Source: Vulcanimicrobiota bacterium
GTDB taxonomy: Bacteria; Vulcanimicrobiota; Vulcanimicrobiia; Vulcanimicrobiales; Vulcanimicrobiaceae
Direction: 5' to 3'
DNA: 5,104 nucleotides
Assembly (NCBI GenBank): GCA_030038335.1
Contig: JASHPC010000061.1
Location: forward strand, 1-5,104
The position numbers and the translations under genes are program-made. Shown one piece after another: positions 1 to 4,537 of this stretch. The notes under the pieces were generated by a model that was not told where the DNA came from, made no database searches, and saw only the letters and a program-made list of their open reading frames with translations. Position 1 is the stretch's first letter. The number at the start of each line of letters is the position of its first letter.

Positions 1-596
1 CGCACGCGCGAGAGTCCGCGGTGCTGATCGACGTCGCGTTCGGAGTGCATCGCAACAACCGTGAATGCGTTCTGCACGACCTGCAGCAGCGCTTGGCGAA
101 GCACGTCGCGGCCGTCTTCGTACGTTACTTCGACGGTGATTTCAGAGGGAGCATTGCGGCTCATGCGGCCGAAGACGTGCGGAAAGGCGAGCACGACGGC
201 AAAGTGGCCGGCCGTAACGAAGATTGCGAGATACGGCAGCCCTGCGCCGCAGGCCATGCCGACCGCTGCCGTCAGCCACACGACTGCGGCGGTCGTCAAT
301 CCTTGAACGGTTGCGGCACGGACGAAGATGAGTCCGCCGCCGATAAAACCAATTCCGGTGACGATCTGCGCGGCGACGCGCGACGGGTCGACGACGATGT
401 AACCCGGGCGCAAGATGTCGGTGAACCCGAATTTCGAGATGAGCATGAGAAGCGCGGCCGCGAAACCGACGATCGTGTACGTTCGCAGACCGGCGCTCTT
501 GTGGCGATATTCGCGTTCCAACCCAATGAGCGCGGAGAGCACGAACGCAAGCGCCAGCTCTCCGAACTGTGGCCAGCTCTGCCCCATCGGTTCCAT
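1..596 (-). CDS. MgtC/SapB-family inner-membrane protein (3' end cut by window edge)
   Basis: No stop codon occurs between the ATG at 596-594 and the left edge, giving 198 codons. Family members usually run about 220-240 residues, so only the C-terminal tail is missing. Family hallmarks are visible: the GLEREYRHKSAGLRT loop after the first membrane helix (residues 25-39), the DPSRVAAQIVTGIGFIGGG motif (70-88), and QGLTTAAVVW (98-107). Hydrophobic segments lie near residues 11-27, 41-56, 77-93, 100-117 and 119-138. From about residue 151 a soluble segment (SEITVEVTYEDGRDVLRQAL) fits the ACT-like cytoplasmic domain of longer MgtC proteins. In pathogens MgtC supports growth in low magnesium and inside macrophages and inhibits the F1Fo ATP synthase; most environmental homologues have no known role. 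The start overlaps the stop of the upstream oxidoreductase as TGATG and has no clear Shine-Dalgarno of its own, so translation is probably coupled. Family assignment is firm; function here is unknown. Confidence 0.9.
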   Translation of the reverse strand, partial: MEPMGQSWPQFGELALAFVLSALIGLEREYRHKSAGLRTYTIVGFAAALLMLISKFGFTDILRPGYIVVDPSRVAAQIVTGIGFIGGGLIFVRAATVQGLTTAAVVWLTAAVGMACGAGLPYLAIFVTAGHFAVVLAFPHVFGRMSRNAPSEITVEVTYEDGRDVLRQALLQVVQNAFTVVAMHSERDVDQHRGLSRV

Positions 597-598
597 CA
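594..598 (-). other. TGATG stop/start overlap
   Basis: On the minus strand the TGA of the FAD oxidoreductase (598-596) shares its last base with the ATG of the MgtC-family gene (596-594). No recognisable Shine-Dalgarno sits in the preceding 15 bases, so terminating ribosomes probably reinitiate here. This fixes the MgtC start and ties its expression to the hydroxyproline operon. A second in-frame ATG three codons further on (587-585) is a less likely alternative. Confidence 0.75.
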
Positions 599-1834
599 GA
601 AGCGCTCGATTCGAAATGGAACGAGGTCGATGGGCGGTTCTTTGTGCTCGACGAGATCGGCGACGCAGCGCGCGGTAATCGCGGACTGCATGAGACCGCG
701 GCGTTCGTGTCCGAACGCAGCAACGATGCCGGAGTGCGACGGAAGCTCGCCGATGACAGGCAGCGAGTCCGGCAGCGACGGGCGGTTACCCATCCAACGC
801 GATGCGCCGTCGCGCTGGAGCGCAGGAATATACGCGTGCGCAATGTCGTAGAGAATATCTGAGCGGTAGTAGTTCGGCGGCGCCGAAAGGCCCGCGAACT
901 CGACGGTTCCGGCGAGACGCAGCCCCTCTTCCATGGGCGTCGCGCAGAAGTGATCCTCTTCGAAGAGCAACGTTCGCGATGGCGATACGCCCGGATGAGC
1001 GAGCATCAGATGATAGCCGCGCGCGCTTTCGAGCGGCACGTGATACCCAAGCGGCGCAAGAAGCGTGCCCGACCATGCGCCAGCCGCGACGACGATGCGT
1101 GGCGCGCGAACCTCTTCGGCTCCAGCGCGAACGATCCAGCCGCCGCCGAAGGAGTCGATGGCGCGAACGCGGTCGCGCACGACGCCTCCGCCTTGGCTGC
1201 GGAACAATGCGGCGAGCGTAGCGCCATACGCGCCAGGATTCGTGCAGCGGTCCGATCCCGGAAACGCGATCGCGCCGGCAACGTCGTCGCACAGGATCGG
1301 TTCGTCGCGGCGAAGCGCGTCGCGATCGACCACGCTCGCTTCGAATCCTTCAGCCCGGAGCTGGGGAATGAGATGTGCCGTCTCTTCGAGCGTCTTTGGC
1401 GTGCGGCATACGTGGTAAACACTTTCGCGGACGAGATAGCGTTGCGCGTTCGCGCGCTTCGCAAGATCTTCGTGCGCCTCGCGCGCGAGCCGGTTGATCG
1501 GCGCGAGCGCTGCGATTGCCGCGCGCACGACGGACGGACGCGCAGCGAAGAGAAAGCGCGTTCCCCATCCGGCGAGACGCGGAAGATACGCCGGTTGCAC
1601 GACGAGCGGCCCGCGCCGGTCGAGAAGCATGCGCGGAAGACCGGCGACCGTTGCCGGCGACGGAATCGGAAAGATGTCGTCGTACGCGAGATAACCGGCG
1701 CTGCCGGCTGCGGTACCGGCTCCGACTTCGTTGGGCTCGACGATCGTCACGGCACGTCCGCGGCGCTGCAGCTCGAGGGCGGCAGTCGTTCCGATGATGC
1801 CGCCGCCGACGACGGCGACGTCAGCTGTGGGCAA
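596..1834 (-). CDS. lhpB: FAD-dependent D-amino-acid oxidoreductase, probable cis-4-hydroxy-D-proline dehydrogenase/oxidase
   Basis: A 412-residue DAO/DadA-type flavoprotein. The N-terminal Rossmann motif VVGGGIIG is at residues 8-15, and Glu33 ends the second strand (IVEP), where FAD-ribose binding is expected. GSAGYLA follows at 44-50 and VVAAGAWS at 248-255, and the C-terminal FAD-contacting region is RWMGNRPSLPDSLPVIGELP (346-365). Length and architecture match single-subunit D-amino-acid dehydrogenases. Placement after a hydroxyproline epimerase and a Pyr4H2C deaminase indicates that it oxidises cis-4-hydroxy-D-proline to 1-pyrroline-4-hydroxy-2-carboxylate, passing electrons to a quinone or to oxygen. 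The start is TTG at 1834-1832. An in-frame TAG lies three codons upstream and no ATG or GTG lies between it and the Rossmann motif, so the TTG is essentially forced. The first 14 bases overlap the upstream gene. The usual C-terminal GHGHxGxT segment reads GHERRGLMQ (375-383). Generic D-amino-acid dehydrogenase activity is the main alternative. Confidence 0.88.
   Translation of the reverse strand: MPTADVAVVGGGIIGTTAALELQRRGRAVTIVEPNEVGAGTAAGSAGYLAYDDIFPIPSPATVAGLPRMLLDRRGPLVVQPAYLPRLAGWGTRFLFAARPSVVRAAIAALAPINRLAREAHEDLAKRANAQRYLVRESVYHVCRTPKTLEETAHLIPQLRAEGFEASVVDRDALRRDEPILCDDVAGAIAFPGSDRCTNPGAYGATLAALFRSQGGGVVRDRVRAIDSFGGGWIVRAGAEEVRAPRIVVAAGAWSGTLLAPLGYHVPLESARGYHLMLAHPGVSPSRTLLFEEDHFCATPMEEGLRLAGTVEFAGLSAPPNYYRSDILYDIAHAYIPALQRDGASRWMGNRPSLPDSLPVIGELPSHSGIVAAFGHERRGLMQSAITARCVADLVEHKEPPIDLVPFRIERF
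1821..1834 (-). other. 14-base gene overlap holding the TTG start
   Basis: The last 14 bases of the DapA-like gene (ending TGA at 1823-1821) contain the TTG start of the FAD oxidoreductase in another frame. TAG at 1843-1841 closes the oxidoreductase frame just upstream, so the start must lie inside this overlap. The nearest purine-rich element is a weak GGGCAG in the end of the DapA-like gene. Translational coupling is the likely reason such a poor start works. Confidence 0.7.
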
Positions 1835-2702
1835 CTGACGCTAACTGCCCGAGCGCTTCGGCGATCGTCGCGCGATCGGTCTCGGGAAGCGGAAGCCGCG
1901 GCGGCCGCGTTGCGCCAACGGGATTGCCGTTGAGCTCGAACGCATACTTGATCGCCTGAACGAACGTCGGACGCGAATCGTATCGGAAGAGCGGAAGAAG
2001 ACGGCGGTAGAGTGCAGAAGCGCGTTCGACCTCTCCCGCGCAGATGAGGTCGTAGAGCTCCATGCTCTCGCGCGCGACGACGTTCGTGAGTCCGGCGATC
2101 CAACCGGTCGCGCCGGCGAGCATCCCTTCGAGCAAGAGATCGTCGCAACCGACGACGACTTCGAGCCGAGTCGTCTCCAATATCAACGGAATCCGCCGCA
2201 CGTCGCCGGAGTACTCTTTCACGGCGACGAGACGCTCGAGCATTTGCAGCTCTTCGAGGAGATCCGGCGTCAGGTCGACCGTCGTGTCGAACGGATTGTT
2301 GTACGCAATCATCGGAAGGCCGACGTCGTCGAGCGCTTCATACCAAGCGCGCACCTCTCGACGGCTCGGCCGGTACGCCGTCGGCGGGAGCGCCATGATT
2401 CCGGCAGCGCCGCAGCCGCGGGCGTGCTCGGCCCATCGTACGGCAGCGCGCGTCGATGATGCACCGGTTCCGACGACGACCGGGGCCCGGCCCTTGCACT
2501 CGTCGGCGATCGTCTCGACGACGAACGCGCGCTCCCCCTCGCTCAAAGCGGCATACTCTCCGCACGACCCGGTCGGCACGATGCCATGCACGCCGCAGTC
2601 GAGAAGCCAGGAGACGTGCTCGCGAAGACGTCGCTCGTCGACGCGATCCACCGCGTCGAACGGCGTGATGACCGCGACGTAGACACCGGCAAAATGGGGC
2701 AT
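1821..2702 (-). CDS. lhpC: DapA/NAL-family class I lyase, probable 1-pyrroline-4-hydroxy-2-carboxylate deaminase
   Basis: A complete 293-residue TIM-barrel protein of the dihydrodipicolinate synthase/N-acetylneuraminate lyase family, of normal length. Visible family features are VAVITPFD (9-16), PTGSCGEYAAL (43-53, the substrate-carboxylate loop), the catalytic Tyr134 in MIAYNNP, and the Schiff-base Lys162 in VAVKEYSGD. True dihydrodipicolinate synthase has an arginine a few residues after the catalytic tyrosine (YNVPGRT). Here the segment is YNNPFDT with no arginine, so lysine biosynthesis is unlikely. The neighbours, a hydroxyproline epimerase upstream and a D-amino-acid oxidoreductase downstream, point to LhpC: deamination and dehydration of 1-pyrroline-4-hydroxy-2-carboxylate to 2-oxoglutarate semialdehyde in the cytosol. 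The ATG start (2702-2700) lies 9 bases after the upstream TAA without a strong Shine-Dalgarno. Another aldolase or dehydratase of the same fold remains possible, but the context argues against it. Confidence 0.88.
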   Translation of the reverse strand: MPHFAGVYVAVITPFDAVDRVDERRLREHVSWLLDCGVHGIVPTGSCGEYAALSEGERAFVVETIADECKGRAPVVVGTGASSTRAAVRWAEHARGCGAAGIMALPPTAYRPSRREVRAWYEALDDVGLPMIAYNNPFDTTVDLTPDLLEELQMLERLVAVKEYSGDVRRIPLILETTRLEVVVGCDDLLLEGMLAGATGWIAGLTNVVARESMELYDLICAGEVERASALYRRLLPLFRYDSRPTFVQAIKYAFELNGNPVGATRPPRLPLPETDRATIAEALGQLASVAHS

Positions 2703-2711
2703 GAGCGGTTC

Positions 2712-3716
2712 TTACGCCGTTGGGAACAAAAATCCGTGCGGAAACGGATCGTCGGGCGCTAGGAGGTAGCGCGCCTCTCCCGTGATCCATGCGCTTCCGC
2801 GAATGGTCGGAATCACCGCGCGAATGCCTGGCGAAAGCTCGATTTCTTCGACGAGCGAGCCGTAGAACGTCGTTCCGAGGAAGCTCTCGTGCGCGAACTC
2901 GACGCCAAGGCGTTGTTCGCCGCGCGCGTAGCGCTGAGCCATGCGCGCGCTCGTGCCGGTTCCGCACGGTGAGCGATCGAGCTGGCCGGGATAGAGAACG
3001 ATGGCGCCTCTCGCGTCGTTGTGCGGTCGCTCCGGTGGTGCCGTAAAGAGAACGTGACGCAACTCGGCGATGCGGTGCTCCTGAGGATGCGCGAACGCGT
3101 GTTGTTCCGAGACGGCTTCCATGATGCGCATGCCGCGCGCTACGACCTCGTTCGCTTCTTCCATTGCAAGCGTGAGACCGGCGTCTTCCGCACGGACGAT
3201 CGCGTAGAAGTTGCCGCCGTACGCGAGATCGAACGACAGTGCTCCGAGTCCGGGGACGTCGACGCGCGCGTCGCGCATTGCAAGAAAGGAAGGGACGTTC
3301 GTCAACGTCACGCTTTTCGCGCGGCCGTCGTGCACGGCAACGCGCGCACGAACGAGACCCGCCGGCGTGTCGAGCAGAATCGTCGTCTCCGGTTCGGTGA
3401 CGGTCACGAGCCGCCGCTCGACTGCGACGGTGCAGACTCCAATCGTTCCATGTCCGCACATCGGGAGAAAGCCCGTCACCTCGATGAAAAGCACGCCGAG
3501 GTCGGCGCGGGGATCGGACGGCGGCATGAGAATGGCGCCGGACATCGCGTGATGTCCGCGCGGTTCGTACATGAGGAAGCGACGAAGGTCGTCGAGGTGC
3601 ACACGCGCGTACTCGCGCCGCTCGAACATCGATGATCCCGGTATCGGCTCGACGCCGCCGACGACGACGCGGGTGGGCATTCCCTGAGTGTGCGACTCAA
3701 CCGTCTCGATCGTCAC
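2712..3716 (-). CDS. lhpA: 4-hydroxyproline 2-epimerase (proline racemase family)
   Basis: A complete 334-residue proline racemase-family protein, the usual length. It opens with the family signature SHTQGMPTRVVVGG (residues 8-21). Both catalytic cysteines are present: Cys87 in MCGHGTIG (86-93) and Cys251 in DRSPCGTGTSA (247-257). The second cysteine argues against trans-3-hydroxy-L-proline dehydratase, which has Thr or Ser there. Other family features are GSSMFERREY (27-36), GHHAMSGAI (54-62) and AYGGNFYAIV (165-174). The two-base mechanism inverts C2, converting trans-4-hydroxy-L-proline to cis-4-hydroxy-D-proline in the cytosol. Proline racemase proper uses the same residues, but the adjacent DapA-like deaminase and D-amino-acid oxidoreductase favour hydroxyproline. 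The start is GTG at 3716-3714, eight bases after GGGAAAG; a TAG closes the frame 11 codons upstream with no ATG between, and this start places the HTxGxPTR motif at its normal depth. This is the first gene of the operon. Confidence 0.92.
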   Translation of the reverse strand: MTIETVESHTQGMPTRVVVGGVEPIPGSSMFERREYARVHLDDLRRFLMYEPRGHHAMSGAILMPPSDPRADLGVLFIEVTGFLPMCGHGTIGVCTVAVERRLVTVTEPETTILLDTPAGLVRARVAVHDGRAKSVTLTNVPSFLAMRDARVDVPGLGALSFDLAYGGNFYAIVRAEDAGLTLAMEEANEVVARGMRIMEAVSEQHAFAHPQEHRIAELRHVLFTAPPERPHNDARGAIVLYPGQLDRSPCGTGTSARMAQRYARGEQRLGVEFAHESFLGTTFYGSLVEEIELSPGIRAVIPTIRGSAWITGEARYLLAPDDPFPHGFLFPTA

Positions 3717-3724
3717 GGGCGGGT

Positions 3725-3731
3725 CTTTCCC
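3725..3731 (-). promoter_or_regulatory. Probable ribosome binding site of the epimerase gene
   Basis: GGGAAAG on the minus strand ends 8 bases before the GTG at 3716. It is a partial Shine-Dalgarno match, but it is the only purine-rich stretch at a workable distance and supports the GTG as start. Confidence 0.45.
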
Positions 3732-3740
3732 GGCACCTGG

Positions 3741-3769
3741 TGAACTTTTCTATCCGCCATCCCGTTTAA
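3741..3769 (+). promoter_or_regulatory. Candidate ECF (RpoE-like) sigma promoter
   Basis: TGAACTT (3741-3747), a 16-base spacer, then GTTTAA (3764-3769). This resembles the envelope-stress sigma consensus, GGAACTT and GTCTAA about 15-16 bases apart, with one mismatch in each element by my alignment. A transcription start around 3775 would leave a short leader of about 28 bases holding the ribosome binding site. An envelope-stress-type promoter would suit a secreted product. The match is by eye, and the ECF repertoire of this organism is unknown. Confidence 0.35.
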
Positions 3770-3772
3770 CGA

Positions 3773-3788
3773 AGGAGACCCGGCTCCT
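3773..3788. repeat. Short inverted repeat in the leader
   Basis: AGGAG (3773-3777) and CTCCT (3784-3788) form five-base arms around ACCCGG. It sits just after the candidate promoter and just before the ribosome binding site, so it could be a small operator or a leader hairpin. Arms this short also arise by chance. Confidence 0.25.
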
Positions 3789-3790
3789 AA

Positions 3791-3796
3791 GAAAGG
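3791..3796 (+). promoter_or_regulatory. Ribosome binding site of the secreted-protein gene
   Basis: GAAAGG ends 6 bases before the ATG at 3803. It supports that ATG over the in-frame internal ATG at 3833, which lacks a comparable site at good distance even though the signal-peptide core begins right after it. Confidence 0.55.
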
Positions 3797-3802
3797 CATT
3801 CG

Positions 3803-4474
3803 ATGGACAAACATCGCGCACAAACTCTCCTGATGAAGACGCTCGGCGTTGCATTTGCCGCAAGCCTGCTCCTTACTGCAGTTCCTGCTGCGGCGAACTC
3901 GCATGGCGGCGGCAGCCACGCTTCCTCAGGTTACCGCGGCGGCGGAGGCCGCGGCTACTCGGGAGGCGGATATCGCAGCGCTCCCTCGGGTGGTTACCGA
4001 GGGGCACCCTCGGGCGGCTATCGCAGCGCCCCCTCGTACGGTTACCGCGGCGCACCCGCGGCGTCGTATCGCGGAGGCGGTCAATATCAGTATCGCGGCG
4101 ACGACCAGTACCGTGGCGGCGCGCAGTATTATCGTGGCGGAGCGCCGGCGTATCGCGGAACGACGCAGTACTATCGCGGCGGTGCCGCATACTACGGACG
4201 CGGCAACGTCAACGCATTTTACGCGACGCACCCGGCTGCGTTCCGTGGCGGTTGGGTCAGCGGTCCGAGCGGCCGCTGGTACAGCGGTTACTGGCACGAC
4301 TACTGGGGCGGCGCAGCGTGGCTCTGGTGGGGCGGCCACTACGGCTTCTGGTTCCCGTTCAACGGCATCGACGTCTTCGTCTACGAAGCGACGCCGGACG
4401 TCTGCCAGTACTGGGATGGCTACGAGTGGGTGCCGTACTATGATCCCGACACGGGATACTACTGCCCCTACTAA
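3803..4474 (+). CDS. Secreted Gly/Tyr/Arg-rich repeat protein with aromatic C-terminal domain
   Basis: A complete 223-residue protein. Residues 1-31 look like a Sec signal peptide: a charged N-region (MDKHRAQTLLMK), a hydrophobic core (GVAFAASLLLTAV, 15-27) and a probable cleavage after PAAA at residue 31. Residues 32-56 are Gly/Ser/His-rich. From 57 to about 125 a low-complexity repeat is anchored on Tyr-Arg pairs at 57, 65, 73, 81, 89 and 97 (every 8 residues), then 103, 110, 117 and 124 (every 6-7). Residues 136-223 form a distinct, probably folded region very rich in Trp and Tyr (RWYSGYWHDYWGG, WLWWGGHYGFWFPF), with two cysteines, Cys201 and Cys221, that could form a disulfide outside the cytoplasm. 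The length and order suggest a cell-surface or periplasmic protein with a flexible repeat linker. I recognise no enzyme motif. Its divergent position does not by itself link it to hydroxyproline use. Confidence 0.85.
   Translation: MDKHRAQTLLMKTLGVAFAASLLLTAVPAAANSHGGGSHASSGYRGGGGRGYSGGGYRSAPSGGYRGAPSGGYRSAPSYGYRGAPAASYRGGGQYQYRGDDQYRGGAQYYRGGAPAYRGTTQYYRGGAAYYGRGNVNAFYATHPAAFRGGWVSGPSGRWYSGYWHDYWGGAAWLWWGGHYGFWFPFNGIDVFVYEATPDVCQYWDGYEWVPYYDPDTGYYCPY
3971..4090 (+). repeat. Five 24-base tandem coding units with a 48-base higher-order period
   Basis: The units encode YRSAPSGG, YRGAPSGG, YRSAPSYG, YRGAPAAS and YRGGGQYQ. Units 1 and 3 share TATCGCAGCGC, and units 2 and 4 share TACCG and GCACCC, so Ser/Gly at position 3 and TAT/TAC at the first codon alternate. 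The two 48-base blocks 3971-4018 and 4019-4066 match at about three quarters of positions by my count. This points to a 48-base duplication after an original 24-base one. Further diverged YR units with shorter spacing continue to about 4180. Confidence 0.8.
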
Positions 4475-4490
4475 GAGGTTCGGCTCCAGG

Positions 4491-4522
4491 GAAGGGCTCG
4501 CACGCGCGGGCCCTTCTATTTT
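4491..4522 (+). terminator. Rho-independent terminator after the secreted-protein gene
   Basis: GAAGGGC (4491-4497) pairs with GCCCTTC (4510-4516). The stem extends inward by a T-G wobble, C-G and G-C to about 10 base pairs, closing a 6-base loop (CACGCG). TATTTT follows at once. It lies 16 bases after the TAA at 4472-4474, the normal distance for a terminator of that gene. Confidence 0.85.
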
Positions 4523-4537
4523 GGGAACGCACCGAGG

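Larger units (their letters stand above)
3717..3802. promoter_or_regulatory. Divergent intergenic region between the hydroxyproline operon and the secreted-protein gene
   Basis: These 86 bases separate two genes transcribed away from each other, so promoters for both directions must lie here or extend into the coding ends. The plus strand holds an ECF-like promoter candidate, a short inverted repeat and a good ribosome binding site, listed separately. On the minus strand I see only a GATAGA hexamer (3754-3749) that could be a -10 element for the operon; no acceptable -35 lies 16-18 bases upstream of it. No operator for a known hydroxyproline regulator was recognised. Confidence 0.6.

Noticed and set aside
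142..843. Minus-strand open frame of 233 codons overlapping the MgtC-family and oxidoreductase genes
   Set aside because: It runs in a third frame relative to both real genes and is Arg/Ser-rich low-complexity sequence. No motif is present.
21..851. Long plus-strand open frame antisense to the MgtC-family gene and the oxidoreductase end
   Set aside because: It is a shadow frame of GC-rich coding DNA: its translation is Arg/Asp/Glu-rich with no domain, while the minus strand gives clear family motifs over the same bases.
950..1933. 327-codon plus-strand frame antisense to the FAD oxidoreductase
   Set aside because: The complementary strand encodes a complete flavoprotein with all expected motifs; the antisense product is Arg/Ala-rich without recognisable features.
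1821..2702. Annotation as lysine-pathway dihydrodipicolinate synthase (dapA)
   Set aside because: The expected arginine after the catalytic tyrosine is missing, and the gene sits between a hydroxyproline epimerase and a D-amino-acid oxidoreductase.
2700..2714. Terminator or promoter between the epimerase and deaminase genes
   Set aside because: Only 9 bases separate stop and start, with no hairpin or T-run, so the genes are simply operonic.
2338..3459. 373-codon minus-strand frame across the epimerase and deaminase genes
   Set aside because: It bridges two well-supported genes in another frame and is extremely Arg-rich, typical of an out-of-frame reading at high GC.
3971..4180. CRISPR array or intergenic satellite
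   Set aside because: The periodicity is coding: 24-base units in frame with a signal-peptide protein and with synonymous codon changes. There are no unique spacers between identical repeats.
3688..4443. Plus-strand frame starting inside the epimerase gene and covering the secreted-protein gene
   Set aside because: It is the +1/+2 shadow of the repeat gene (Arg/Leu-rich) and lacks the signal peptide and ribosome site seen for the 3803 start.
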